From: CAIVAT01 sp964355945
GTDB lineage: Bacteria > Bacteroidota > Bacteroidia > Bacteroidales > FEN-979
Assembly: GCA_964355945.1 (NCBI GenBank)
Contig: CAYHGE010000007.1
Location: 1-64,000, forward strand
Length of the DNA: 64,000 bases
Direction: 5' to 3'
The notes under the pieces were generated by a model, which saw only the letters and a program-made list of their open reading frames with translations, did no database searches and was not told the origin of the DNA. Positions 25,824 through 35,551 of the stretch are shown here, in pieces. Each line of letters begins with the position of its first letter. Positions within the stretch are counted from its first letter, which is position 1. The translations under genes and the position numbers were made by a program.

Positions 25824-28445
25824 ATGATCACTTTTTACCTTAACAGCCGAAAAATTGAATACAAGGGTGATGAGAGCCACACATTACTCCATTACCTGAG
25901 AGATGCAGAAGGCATAACCACTGTTAAAGACGGTTGTTCCGGCCAGGCAGCCTGCGGGGCATGCATGGTGGAGATTGACGGGAAGGCGAAGTTGTCATGC
26001 ACCCGGAAGATGAAATTTCTTGAAGGTGCGCAGGTCATCACAATGGAGGGTATCCCTGATGAAGTACGTGATATAATTGCCAGGGCTTATGTGGAAAAGG
26101 GTGCCGTACAATGCGGTTTTTGCACACCGGGATTGATCATGCGCACCAAAGTTTTGTTCTCCGAAAACCCAAACCCGGACCGTGAACAGATTAAAAAAGC
26201 GATCAGTCTTAACCTCTGCCGGTGTACCGGATATGTTAAAATCGTTGATGCGATCGAATCAGCATTGGAAACCCTGCGGAAGGACAGTGTGTCGCCAATT
26301 TCACAAGAAGCAGATATTCAGTCGGATACAAGATCAGCCGGAATCGGGCAATCCCTTCCAAAATACGAAGCCTACATCACCGCCATCGGCAAACGGCAAT
26401 TCGTGAATGACATGCACGTTGACGGGATGCTTCACAGTGCCCTGCGGTTCAGCGACCATCCCAGGGCAAGGGTCATTTCGATCGATCCTTCTGAGGCTAC
26501 ACAATTGTCAGGTGTAGTCAGGATATTCACAGCAGCCGATATACCCGGTGAAAGATACACCGGGCTGATTGTCAGCGACTGGCCATTGATGATCGCACCG
26601 GGTGAAACTACCCGGTACATCGGCGACGTCATTGCCGGAGTTGTCGCTGTGAATGAAGATACTGCCAGGAAAGCAGCTGCATTGATACGTGTTGAATACG
26701 AGGTGTTTGAACCTGTCACCGACGTGAATATTGCGCTTGAACCCGGCAGTCCGTTGGTGCATCCCGGAAAATCGAATCTTCTCGAGAAATGCATTGTTCA
26801 AAGAGGTGACTCAACTGAGTTTGCCCTGGAACAAGCTGAATTCCAATCTTCAGGACTGTATGAAACCCAGCGCATCGAACATGCATTTTTAGAGACTGAA
26901 GCAGCGCTTGCTCTTCCAGATGGAAATGGGATTCATCTTTACAGCCAGGGACAGGGAATCTATGTAGATCAGCGTCAGGTGGCCTCCCTGCTTGGGCTTT
27001 ACGATGAAGATGTGAGGGTTACACTTGTTCCCTGCGGCGGGGGCTTTGGCGGCCGTGAAGACATGACCGTTCAGGGGCATGTTTCGCTGTTTGCTTTTCT
27101 GCTTAAGCAACCGGTGAAATTACATCTGTCAAGAACGGAGTCGATCATCATGCATCCAAAGCGCCATCCGGTATGGATGGATATTTCACTGGGGTGTGAT
27201 AAAAACGGAATACTTACTGCTTTGCGTCTTCGGGCAATTGGTGATACAGGTGCCTATGCCTCGGTAGGGGCCAAAGTGATGGAACGTGTGGCAGGCCATG
27301 CGTGTGGCGGGTACCACATTCCTTCGGTGGATATAGAATCTCTGACAGTTTATACGAACAACATACCTTCCGGTGCCATGCGAGGTTTTGGTGCCAACCA
27401 GGTTGCCTTTGCCCTTGAAAGCTGTATTGATGACTTATGCGCAAAAGGCAGGTTCGACCGCTGGAAGTTCAGGTTTGACAATGCCCTTGACCAGGGTAAA
27501 ATGACTGCCACCGGGCAGGTTCTCGGAAAAGGTGTTGGAATAAAAGCTTGTTTACTCGCTTTGAAAGATCATTTTTATGCAGCAAACTACGCCGGACTGG
27601 CCTGTGGAATCAAGAACTCGGGCGTCGGAAATGGCATGACCGACTTCAGTGATGTTAAAATAACTATCCGGAAAAATGGCAGGGTTCTGATTGAACACGG
27701 CTGGACCGAGATGGGGCAGGGGATTCAGAACATGGCAATCCAGACACTGCATCAGGAGACCGGTATCGATGCCTCACTCATCGATGTGGAGGTTGACACC
27801 CATGCCGGATTGCCTACCGGCATGACAACCTCATCGCGGGCGACCGCATTGCTGGGAAACGCCATCATCGATGCGGGTGCAGCGATCCGTCAGGACCTGG
27901 ATCAATATTCCACGGCATGTGTGGAACTCTCCGGAGAAGCGTTGAAAAACACCTTGCTGCAGATGGCCGGGAACACCTATCACGGAAAATACTATTGCGA
28001 CTGGACCACCAAACCCGGCGCCGATGTGGAGAAGATTATCACCCACTATTCGTATGGTTATGCTGCCCAGCTTGTTGTTCTGAATGATGATGGAGAAATC
28101 TCAACGGTTTATGCCGCCCATGATGCCGGGAAGATCATGAATCCCATGCTTTTTGAAGGCCAGATAGAGGGGGCCGTGCACATGGGACTTGGGTATGCCC
28201 TTTCTGAGGATCTGCCCATGAAAGATGGCAGGCTGGTGAGTACTAAATTATCCGATTGCGGGGTGCTGAATGCACAGCAAACACCAGAAATAATTGTGAT
28301 CGGTGTTGAAGAACCCGATCCGGTTGGCCCTTATGGCGCCAAAGGCATCGGGGAGATCGGCCTTGTCCCCACAGCAGCTGCTGTCGCCAATGCGTTATGT
28401 CAGTTTGATGGGGTTAGAAGAATGAAACTGCCAATGAAAAGATAA
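25824..28445 (+). CDS. xdhD: XdhD-type molybdenum hydroxylase with fused 2Fe-2S domains
   Basis: 873 residues. Residues 1-75 are a ferredoxin-type 2Fe-2S domain (DGCSGQAACGAC), and 76-160 the second 2Fe-2S domain (QCGFCTPG, CRCTG). Residues 185-873 are the molybdopterin-binding region with GGGFGGRED, GAMRGFGANQ and the terminal GAKGIGEIG glutamate. This order is that of the XdhD/selenium-dependent xanthine-dehydrogenase-like group, which hydroxylates purines. The FAD subunit usually encoded nearby (YgfM type) is absent, so electrons must pass to another partner, perhaps YgfK. Any selenium would be a labile cofactor; there is no in-frame TGA. The downstream defence genes interrupt the cluster 17 bp after its stop. 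Confidence 0.85.
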   Translation: MITFYLNSRKIEYKGDESHTLLHYLRDAEGITTVKDGCSGQAACGACMVEIDGKAKLSCTRKMKFLEGAQVITMEGIPDEVRDIIARAYVEKGAVQCGFCTPGLIMRTKVLFSENPNPDREQIKKAISLNLCRCTGYVKIVDAIESALETLRKDSVSPISQEADIQSDTRSAGIGQSLPKYEAYITAIGKRQFVNDMHVDGMLHSALRFSDHPRARVISIDPSEATQLSGVVRIFTAADIPGERYTGLIVSDWPLMIAPGETTRYIGDVIAGVVAVNEDTARKAAALIRVEYEVFEPVTDVNIALEPGSPLVHPGKSNLLEKCIVQRGDSTEFALEQAEFQSSGLYETQRIEHAFLETEAALALPDGNGIHLYSQGQGIYVDQRQVASLLGLYDEDVRVTLVPCGGGFGGREDMTVQGHVSLFAFLLKQPVKLHLSRTESIIMHPKRHPVWMDISLGCDKNGILTALRLRAIGDTGAYASVGAKVMERVAGHACGGYHIPSVDIESLTVYTNNIPSGAMRGFGANQVAFALESCIDDLCAKGRFDRWKFRFDNALDQGKMTATGQVLGKGVGIKACLLALKDHFYAANYAGLACGIKNSGVGNGMTDFSDVKITIRKNGRVLIEHGWTEMGQGIQNMAIQTLHQETGIDASLIDVEVDTHAGLPTGMTTSSRATALLGNAIIDAGAAIRQDLDQYSTACVELSGEALKNTLLQMAGNTYHGKYYCDWTTKPGADVEKIITHYSYGYAAQLVVLNDDGEISTVYAAHDAGKIMNPMLFEGQIEGAVHMGLGYALSEDLPMKDGRLVSTKLSDCGVLNAQQTPEIIVIGVEEPDPVGPYGAKGIGEIGLVPTAAAVANALCQFDGVRRMKLPMKR

Positions 28446-28461
28446 CCGTTAGAAATGTTGT

Positions 28462-31400
28462 TCAGGCCAGCCTGACTTTTATGTCATTTTCTTCCACCTT
28501 TAAATACAAACGATCGATTTTATTCTGAATATTAATTGTAAAGGCAGTCGAAGTGGCAATTTTACAATAGGTGGCCGGGTCGGTCATTTGCCGGCCCTTG
28601 CGGTCTTTAAGGTATTTCTCTAAAACCTGGTACCCGCCAATGTGGTAGTTCCACATTTCAGGTTCAATACCTTCAAAATATTTGGTCGCGTTTATAAAAA
28701 CACATCTCTTCTCTTCATGATAAACAGGCTTCTCCATCAGATCTTCTCCAATGCCTTTGTATTTCACGATCGGGTTGTTCAAAGATTTGCTTTTAAGTAG
28801 GTGAAGCTGGGTTAACTCTTCGCCCAGGGAAGCCAATTGCTGAAACAGGCTGTAATCGCTGGTAAAGGGGATGCGCGGGAAGTCTATCTTAAGGAACTCT
28901 GCATATTTCTCCCGGTAGATATTGCTGTATAAAACCGCATAGCAGTAGTAGACTATCTGCTCGGGAGTTGGCTTTACTTTGTATGCTTTTCCAAGATGTT
29001 CAAATACATTTGGCGCTATATTTGGTTTCTTCCCATCGTTCCCATATTCCTGTTCCGGTTCAAACAGCATCATGCTTTGAAAGCCGGTTTTCTTTTTCTT
29101 TTCTTCTGGTCTGTAAAGGTAGAGTGGAAAAACATTGACCCCTCCACGATAAAATAAATTTACATCGAGAATTTTATCACTGATAAAAGATAAGTTCCAA
29201 GCATAATCATCCCCAACGACATATCCTTGTCGTCCTATACCCAATGCCATATTTTCCTTTAGAAGATGTTGCATTATTTCTCTTCTTGGCCGATCAATCA
29301 AATCGTCTGAATAAATGATTAACCGGGAGTCGAATGGTCGATATGCAATCGGCGTGATTTTCTCAAATAATGACAGATCAGAGTTGACTTTTTTTCTTGC
29401 AGTATCAATTTTGAATGTTGCAGTTTCCTTGATATTATAGGCTTCCTGGATAAATTCTTTTGGGAATTTGGCATCCTTGAATTGCCTCAATCTGATTTCC
29501 AGCTCAGATGATTTAAAAGAAATCACAAAATCATCCCGATGTGTCTTTATTCCAGATGAGTTTATGGGAAATATTTCGGGGATGCTCATCCATTGGTTAT
29601 AGTGTTCAATCTCCTTTGTGTTCCTTTTAATAAAGAAATACCAGGGAGTTTTAGGAGTTAATAATTCATAGTCTTTTATATTCAGTTTATGATCCTCAAG
29701 CCATCGGTATTTCTCCTCTCTTAAGCCAAAAATATCCTTGTGATAAATTTTACATCCTTCCGCATTTGGAATTTTCACAAATATTGCAATGGCAGTTCCT
29801 TTCGTAATGTCAAATACGTTTTCGTCTTTGCTGCCATCAGGTGATTTTTCCTTCTTCTGGCTGTCGCCGTGTAAATCCAATATATAAATTTCATTGAATG
29901 TGCGCATTAAGCTTTGCCTCATACCTGGGAAAGTCACGTTATTCAGATAGCCATGATTGGTAATCATTCCAACAACTCCTTTACCGGCTTTGTGTATTTT
30001 CCACTGTGCAAAGCGTAAAAACTTCACATAATCATCCTGCAGTAATTTTGGATTATGCTCCTTTAATGGCACGCCATCAATTTTGTAATAGCTTTGTGCT
30101 CCGTCTAAATCTTCCTTTAGCAGCTTTTCTGTCCACTCATTGTAATTTGCAGAATTTGCAGAATACGGCGGATTGCCCATAATTACCAGAATTGATTCCT
30201 CCTTTTTTATTCTGCCTGCCTCATGACTTTCGTCACTCAGACTTTCAAGTCCCGGGATTTGGGTCTGGCTCAGGTCTTCGATGTCGAGGGTATTGGTGAG
30301 GTAGAGTTTGAATCGCTCATCATCTTTCATGGTATAACCCAGTTCTTCGAGCAGGAAGCTCATCTTGATATGCCCGATGGCATAAGGGGCCATCATCAGT
30401 TCAAATGCGTAAAAGTCTTTGAGAATGTGTTCGCTCAATAGTTTATTCACACCTCCTTCACCATACTTACCGATGTACTCTGAAACCGCAAGTTTAATGG
30501 CTTCAGCAGGGAAGGTGAGGGTGCCTCCGGCAGGGTCTAACAGGGTAACATCCTTGCTGGCCAGCCCATCATCCATGTTGAAATGGGTCTTCAGAATTTC
30601 ATGAACACTGCGTACAATGTACCGTACCACCGGTTCGGGAGTATAGTAAACGCCCCGCTTTTCGCGGGTAGCCGGATCGTATTCGCTCAGAAAAGTTTCG
30701 TAGAAATGCACGATCGGGTCTTCACCCTTGCCGGCTTTGTAATACCCACGTAAAATGTTGTTGACATCCGCAGCATTCAGCACCTCTGCAATGTCATCGA
30801 CCATTACTTCCATGTGCATCGGTAAATCTCCCTGTGAAACGAATTTGAAAACATTTCTGAGAATTCCGATTGTTTTGGGAATTAAATCGTAAGCCAGCTT
30901 GCGGTTAAACCCATTGGTGCTTCTGGTGCGGGCTGCAAACATGCCATAGGTGATGGTTTGGGAAAACAGGTCGGCAAAATCTTTTTCAGTAAGCCGGGAT
31001 ATCAGAAATTTTTTAAAGGTCTCGAAAAATCCGTACAGTTCGCCTTTTCCACGTTGCTGCTGTTCCAGCTCTACGGAGATCACCTCGTCGCGTAAAAACC
31101 GGGTACGTATGGCAAGTTCTCTGGCAAGTTGTTCGGCTGTGGTGACTTTTGGAAGGGAGAATGCAAAGAACTTAGCCAGAAGCTGGTTGAATTTTTCTTC
31201 ATGTTCAATAGGGGGAGGAATTCCTTTTTTAGCCAGGGCAGAACGGGCAACAAACGTTTTGTCGATCATTTCACCTTTCCGATACAGCCTGAACTCGTAA
31301 AAATCGGTAAGGATAACATTCGGAAAAGTTTTCAGGTAGCGCTTGAGCTGTGCTGAATTTTCAATCACATCCAGGTTTTCACCGGGTTTCTTTGCCTCAA

Positions 31401-31614
31401 TGTACCCGACAATGTTTTCCTTTCCATCCCAAACCCTGAAATCGGGGTTTCCTGCATCGGTTTTCTTTGGCAAAGTCGTGATCTGCGTTTTTGTCTTGCC
31501 GATACTTAATGCAAATTCCAAAAGAAAATTTGAGAAATTGGCGTAATAGCTCTCTTCTCTGGCATCACCCTGTACTGTTGTTTTTGTTATTTGGTTCAGG
31601 TACTCCTTGATCAT
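28462..31614 (-). CDS. Type IIG/ISP-like restriction-modification enzyme
   Basis: 1050 residues in one chain. A PD-(D/E)xK nuclease domain is at the N-terminus (NPDFRVWDGKENIVGYIEAKK: P57-D58 and E73-x-K75). A helical spacer follows, then an N6-adenine methyltransferase with LLDPAGGTLTFP near residue 355 (SAM site) and catalytic NPPY near 479, then a type ISP-like specificity region (ITPIAYRPFDSRLIIYS...RPRREIMQHLL). There is no helicase domain, so it is closer to type IIG than to full ISP enzymes. It should both methylate and cut DNA at one recognition site. It lies opposite in direction to the purine genes and next to the ATPase/TOPRIM-like pair, forming a small defence block. Confidence 0.85.
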   Translation of the reverse strand: MIKEYLNQITKTTVQGDAREESYYANFSNFLLEFALSIGKTKTQITTLPKKTDAGNPDFRVWDGKENIVGYIEAKKPGENLDVIENSAQLKRYLKTFPNVILTDFYEFRLYRKGEMIDKTFVARSALAKKGIPPPIEHEEKFNQLLAKFFAFSLPKVTTAEQLARELAIRTRFLRDEVISVELEQQQRGKGELYGFFETFKKFLISRLTEKDFADLFSQTITYGMFAARTRSTNGFNRKLAYDLIPKTIGILRNVFKFVSQGDLPMHMEVMVDDIAEVLNAADVNNILRGYYKAGKGEDPIVHFYETFLSEYDPATREKRGVYYTPEPVVRYIVRSVHEILKTHFNMDDGLASKDVTLLDPAGGTLTFPAEAIKLAVSEYIGKYGEGGVNKLLSEHILKDFYAFELMMAPYAIGHIKMSFLLEELGYTMKDDERFKLYLTNTLDIEDLSQTQIPGLESLSDESHEAGRIKKEESILVIMGNPPYSANSANYNEWTEKLLKEDLDGAQSYYKIDGVPLKEHNPKLLQDDYVKFLRFAQWKIHKAGKGVVGMITNHGYLNNVTFPGMRQSLMRTFNEIYILDLHGDSQKKEKSPDGSKDENVFDITKGTAIAIFVKIPNAEGCKIYHKDIFGLREEKYRWLEDHKLNIKDYELLTPKTPWYFFIKRNTKEIEHYNQWMSIPEIFPINSSGIKTHRDDFVISFKSSELEIRLRQFKDAKFPKEFIQEAYNIKETATFKIDTARKKVNSDLSLFEKITPIAYRPFDSRLIIYSDDLIDRPRREIMQHLLKENMALGIGRQGYVVGDDYAWNLSFISDKILDVNLFYRGGVNVFPLYLYRPEEKKKKTGFQSMMLFEPEQEYGNDGKKPNIAPNVFEHLGKAYKVKPTPEQIVYYCYAVLYSNIYREKYAEFLKIDFPRIPFTSDYSLFQQLASLGEELTQLHLLKSKSLNNPIVKYKGIGEDLMEKPVYHEEKRCVFINATKYFEGIEPEMWNYHIGGYQVLEKYLKDRKGRQMTDPATYCKIATSTAFTINIQNKIDRLYLKVEENDIKVRLA

Positions 31615-31734
31615 GTAAGTGGTTTGTTATGAAAATCATTGATAAGGATACTCATATTGCCCATGCAATATAAACAAATTATCCCAGTGTTTAATGTGTT
31701 CGGAAAGAATGTGCAAGCATTAATTAAAATTTCC

Positions 31735-31742
31735 TATATTTG
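31735..31742 (+). promoter_or_regulatory. Bacteroidota -7 promoter element for the ATPase gene
   Basis: TATATTTG fits TAnnTTTG exactly and ends 14 bp before the ATG at 31757, in the 142-bp divergent spacer between the restriction enzyme and ATPase genes. The leader would be very short. No good -33 TTTG was found. Confidence 0.5.
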
Positions 31743-31756
31743 AAAAAAACCAAATT

Positions 31757-33217
31757 ATGATTATAAACCTGAAAGTCAAAGGATTCAAAAACATCAAGGA
31801 TCTTGATGTGTCTTTCGGACCGTTTACATGCATTGCTGGTGCAAATGGGGTGGGGAAATCAAATTTATTTGATGCATTGAGGTTTCTCAGCGCTTTGGCA
31901 AGTAAAGACAATACGCTTGTTGATGCGGCTTTGCAGGTAAGAGATGAGAAGAATAAAAAAAGATCGGCAGCAGATCTGAGAAATCTTTTCTATCATGATG
32001 GTGAAAAATATCTGGATCAAATGGAATTTGTGATAGATATGATCATACCAAAGGCAGGGCTAGATCATCTTGGACAACCCGCCAGTGCTACGACAACCTC
32101 ATTACGATATCATTTGGTTATTGGCATGACAATGAAGGAAGATGAGTCCACTGGTGTGCTGGAGATTATCAGAGAGGATTTAGTCCCTTTAAAAAAATCT
32201 GAAATCAAGCCGGTGCTAAAAAAATTAGGTGCTTCTAATGAATGGATCGAGAGCATACTTGCAGGGAGAAGGCAAAATGCGACGCCGTTTATACAAACGA
32301 TTCCACAGGACAAAATTGTGGCGATTAGCCAGGACCAAACCGAAGGTGGAAGGAGAAAGAGATTGCAAATTGATAAACTGCCACGAACGATTCTTTCGAC
32401 CGCAACTGCCATTGAATACCCAACCATGCTGCTGGCCAAAAAAGAATTAGAATCATGGAGGATATTACAACTTGAACCATCTTCACTGAGAAGTACAGAT
32501 GATATAATGTTAACGGAATTAAACGAAGTTTCAGCCAATGGGGATCACCTTCCTTCTACTTTATACAGACTGATCCATGATAAATTAATTGAGACAGATG
32601 TTAAATCGCAAATTGGGAACAGGCTGTCAGAATTGATTGACGATGTATTTACGGTAGACGTTGACAGGGATGAAAAGCGAGGTTTATTGACGTTAATGGT
32701 TCAGGCTAAAACCGGTCCAGCTTTCCCGGCAAGGTCATTGTCTGATGGCACCCTGAGGTTTATTGCGTTGTCCATCCTGGAGTCTGATCCGCTGGTGAGT
32801 GGTGTAATTTGTCTCGAAGAGCCTGAAAATGGTATTCACCCGGAGCGGATTCCCGCCATGTTGCGTCTTTTACAGGATATTGCCTGCGACATTGAACTCC
32901 CTAGCGATACTGATAATCCTTTACGCCAGGTAATCATCAACACCCATTCACCATTGGTAGTTTCAGAAATACCCGAGGACTGTCTTCTCTTGGCATCTCT
33001 TGAAATCGATGACAATGGAAAGTGCTTTGAGTTAAAGCACTTAAGCGGCACCTGGAGAGATGGTGATATCATGGATAAGAATAGAATTTTAAAAGGCGAT
33101 CTTCTTGTTTATCTTAATCCATATAAGAAGAACTTTGGAAAGAAACTTAAAACCCCAGATAAGCAGCGAGTAATTGATCGCGAAGAATTATGCCAGTTAA
33201 GTTTATTTTCAATATAA
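31757..33217 (+). CDS. AAA/ABC-type ATPase of a putative defence pair
   Basis: 486 residues. Walker A is GANGVGKSN at 28-36, an ABC-signature-like LSDGTLRF near residue 333, Walker B with tandem acids CLEEPENGIHPER near 355, and an NTHSPLVVSE switch-His loop. This is the AAA_21/RecF-SMC-like group found in OLD, AbiL, PARIS and similar anti-phage modules. There is no nuclease domain in this chain. The gene 12 bp downstream supplies a TOPRIM-like protein, and the two are surely co-expressed. Cytosolic. The exact system is not recognised. Confidence 0.8.
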   Translation: MIINLKVKGFKNIKDLDVSFGPFTCIAGANGVGKSNLFDALRFLSALASKDNTLVDAALQVRDEKNKKRSAADLRNLFYHDGEKYLDQMEFVIDMIIPKAGLDHLGQPASATTTSLRYHLVIGMTMKEDESTGVLEIIREDLVPLKKSEIKPVLKKLGASNEWIESILAGRRQNATPFIQTIPQDKIVAISQDQTEGGRRKRLQIDKLPRTILSTATAIEYPTMLLAKKELESWRILQLEPSSLRSTDDIMLTELNEVSANGDHLPSTLYRLIHDKLIETDVKSQIGNRLSELIDDVFTVDVDRDEKRGLLTLMVQAKTGPAFPARSLSDGTLRFIALSILESDPLVSGVICLEEPENGIHPERIPAMLRLLQDIACDIELPSDTDNPLRQVIINTHSPLVVSEIPEDCLLLASLEIDDNGKCFELKHLSGTWRDGDIMDKNRILKGDLLVYLNPYKKNFGKKLKTPDKQRVIDREELCQLSLFSI

Positions 33218-33229
33218 CCCATAGATTCC

Positions 33230-33856
33230 ATGCATTTAAATTATGTTTTAATATCTGACGGTTCATCTGACGAAGCATTGCTTCCAATTCTGGAAAATGC
33301 CATGAAATTGAATTCAAAATTCAAGTCATTTCAGGGTAGGCGGGCTGATTTTTCGAGATACAATAAACCAGTGAAAAAGTTGGAGGATAAAATAGACTGT
33401 GCGGTTGATTTGTACGATCCGGATGTGCTGTTTATTCACCGTGATGCAGAAAATCAACCAATTGATCACCGGTCGAATGAAATTGAAATTGCCCTGTCAA
33501 AAAGTAAAATTCTGAAATCATCACGATTGACTTACGTAACAGTGATTCCCGTAAGGATGACTGAAGCATGGCTGCTCATAGATGTAAATGCAATCAAATG
33601 TGCCTCCGGGAATCCCAATTCGGAATTTTTATGCATACTACCCCCACCATGGAAACTCGAAAATGAACCCGATCCAAAATTGTTGCTTGAGAAATTGATC
33701 AAAGACAGCAGCTGTCTTAATAAACGACGATTAAAAAAACTGAATATCCGTCATGCCATTCAACTTGTACCGAGATATATTAACGATTTTTCTTCATTGA
33801 AGGAATTACCATCTTACAAATTTCTAATCAAGCAGATTGTTGAGAAACTAAATTAG
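33230..33856 (+). CDS. TOPRIM-like (DUF4276-type) partner of the ATPase
   Basis: 208 residues. It begins YVLISDGSSDEALLPIL, which matches the TOPRIM/DUF4276 opening (strand, acidic residue, G-x-S/T-D/E), with Asp in place of the usual Glu. VLFIHRDAE near residue 70 resembles the second acidic motif. Such proteins act as metal-dependent nucleases in ATPase-linked defence pairs. No other catalytic domain is seen. It lies 12 bp after the ATPase gene. The Asp substitution may be tolerated or may mark a changed activity. The match is motif-level only. Confidence 0.6.
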   Translation: MHLNYVLISDGSSDEALLPILENAMKLNSKFKSFQGRRADFSRYNKPVKKLEDKIDCAVDLYDPDVLFIHRDAENQPIDHRSNEIEIALSKSKILKSSRLTYVTVIPVRMTEAWLLIDVNAIKCASGNPNSEFLCILPPPWKLENEPDPKLLLEKLIKDSSCLNKRRLKKLNIRHAIQLVPRYINDFSSLKELPSYKFLIKQIVEKLN

Positions 33857-33923
33857 ATCATAGTATACTTCTCTCTCCATAACCGTTTGCCAAGTAATTT
33901 TTTACAAACCTCTAGAAAAAAGT

Positions 33924-34271
33924 ATGGAACACCTCAACCGAAACGCCATCTCCGTTTCTGCAAAAAAACCAATGATCGACTGGGTAAATTCAATGGATCC
34001 TGTTCATCCAATCAAGTTCAGAATTCCATTAAATTACGATGAATCAACTATTTATCTCATTGAGGAAATAGAGACAGAGGAGGATTTCGAAGAATGGATC
34101 AGGGAAAACTATCTGGCAATCTTTGAAGAAGAACTTTTCAGCTGGATAACAGATGATTCGAAATGGCCCGACTCGCTTACCTATGAATTGTTTACTAAAT
34201 GGATCCAAGTTGCTTACCAATCCATAGTGGTCGATTTAAATGATGATCAACCATTAAAATATGATGAATAA
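33924..34271 (+). CDS. Small acidic protein of unknown function
   Basis: 115 residues, strongly acidic in the middle (EEIETEEDFEEWIREN) and Trp-rich, with no signal peptide or membrane segment. It is not recognised as any family. The start MEHLNRNAISVSAKKPMIDWVNSMDP and even hydrophobic pattern support a folded, real protein. It lies 67 bp after the TOPRIM-like gene and overlaps the ssnA start by 11 bp, so translation is probably coupled to ssnA. It could be part of the defence block or an accessory of the purine pathway. Confidence 0.6.
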   Translation: MEHLNRNAISVSAKKPMIDWVNSMDPVHPIKFRIPLNYDESTIYLIEEIETEEDFEEWIRENYLAIFEEELFSWITDDSKWPDSLTYELFTKWIQVAYQSIVVDLNDDQPLKYDE

Positions 34272-35550
34272 TTCTTCACAACCTATGCTCATCCTTAAAA
34301 ACGGCACCTACATCGACTGGCAAACCTTCACATTTACTCAATCAGACCTCTTTGTCGAAGAGGGTTCTAATGGCAGCATGGTCATTTCTGTGGGGGAAAA
34401 CCTCCCCCGGGAGAATTTCCAGGTGATCGACTGTACCGGCAAATTCATCACCAAATCATTTGCCAACGGCCATCATCATGTCTATTCGGCATTGGCTTGC
34501 GGAATGCCGGCTCCGAAGAAGAACCCGGACAATTTCAAGGAGATCCTGCAATATGTGTGGTGGAACCTCGACAAAGCACTTGACCTGGAAATGATCCGCT
34601 CGAGTGCGCTCGTAACGGCGATTGCCTGCGCAAAGAACGGAGTCACCTTCGTGGTTGATCACCATGCATCGCCCTTTGCCGTTGAAGGAAGTCTGGAAAC
34701 CATTGCCCGGGCTTTTGATGAGGTTGGGGTTGGTCATTTATTGTGTTATGAAATATCCGACCGGGACGGGATGGAAATTGCACAAAAGGGGCTTGCCGAA
34801 ACCGCAGCATATTTGTCAAAACGTCAGGGACTTGTTGGCTTGCATGCTTCGTTTACTGTCGGGAATGATACCCTGAAACAGGCAGTTCAACTGGCTGCAA
34901 AAACAAATTCAGGGATACACATTCATGTTGCAGAAGACAAATCTGACGAAGACCATTGTGTGGAACAATACCATCATCGGGTAATTGAACGCCTTTCGGA
35001 AGCAGGCGTGCTGCAGTTTCCCAAAACCATTCTGGCACATTGCCTGCATCTCAATGATCATGAGCGGGGGCTGGTGGAAGGCTCACCTGTATGGGTGGTG
35101 CAGAACATGGAGAGCAACCTTAATAATTCTGTCGGTTTTTTTAACTCCAAAGGGTTGGGAAGCAGGATCATGCTGGGAACCGATGGCATGCACAGCGACA
35201 TGCTGCGCAGTGCAAAGGCTGCATTTTTCGCCGGCCACAATTTCGATGCAATTGATTATCCCGGAACATACAGCAGATTCAGGAATGTGCATCATTATTT
35301 AAAATCCAATGAATTTACCGGTGATGGTGACAATAATCTTGTGGTTCTGGATTACCACACACCAAACCCGTTGACGACTGATAACTTTTTGGGTCATTTC
35401 CTCTTCGGTATTGAATCAGGATCTGTGCTGCATGTGATTTCCCGGGGGAAACTCATTGTCAAAGACGGGAAAATTCTAACCGTCAGTGAAGAGAAAATCC
35501 TTGAAGAGTCGCAGGCACAGGCAATGCGACTCTGGAAGAAAATGCAGTAA
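34261..35550 (+). CDS. ssnA: SsnA-family amidohydrolase
   Basis: 429 residues of the metal-dependent amidohydrolase superfamily. Metal-site motifs are present: GHHHVYSALACGMP near residue 74, IHIHVAED, AHCLHL and LGTDGMHSD. The SsnA subgroup is a predicted aminohydrolase encoded in anaerobic purine/urate clusters, next to ygfK and xdhD. It would hydrolyse a purine-derived ring or amidine in the cytosol; the exact substrate is not established from sequence. It ends 1 bp before the 3' end of the minus-strand ygeW, so the two genes converge. Confidence 0.85.
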   Translation: MMNNSSQPMLILKNGTYIDWQTFTFTQSDLFVEEGSNGSMVISVGENLPRENFQVIDCTGKFITKSFANGHHHVYSALACGMPAPKKNPDNFKEILQYVWWNLDKALDLEMIRSSALVTAIACAKNGVTFVVDHHASPFAVEGSLETIARAFDEVGVGHLLCYEISDRDGMEIAQKGLAETAAYLSKRQGLVGLHASFTVGNDTLKQAVQLAAKTNSGIHIHVAEDKSDEDHCVEQYHHRVIERLSEAGVLQFPKTILAHCLHLNDHERGLVEGSPVWVVQNMESNLNNSVGFFNSKGLGSRIMLGTDGMHSDMLRSAKAAFFAGHNFDAIDYPGTYSRFRNVHHYLKSNEFTGDGDNNLVVLDYHTPNPLTTDNFLGHFLFGIESGSVLHVISRGKLIVKDGKILTVSEEKILEESQAQAMRLWKKMQ

Positions 35551-35551
35551 G

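Noticed and set aside
25824..28445. Selenocysteine in the XdhD-like protein
   Set aside because: There is no in-frame TGA; selenium, if used, would be a labile cofactor and cannot be seen in sequence.
28462..31614. Complete type ISP enzyme
   Set aside because: The chain is about 1050 residues and has no helicase motifs between nuclease and methyltransferase.
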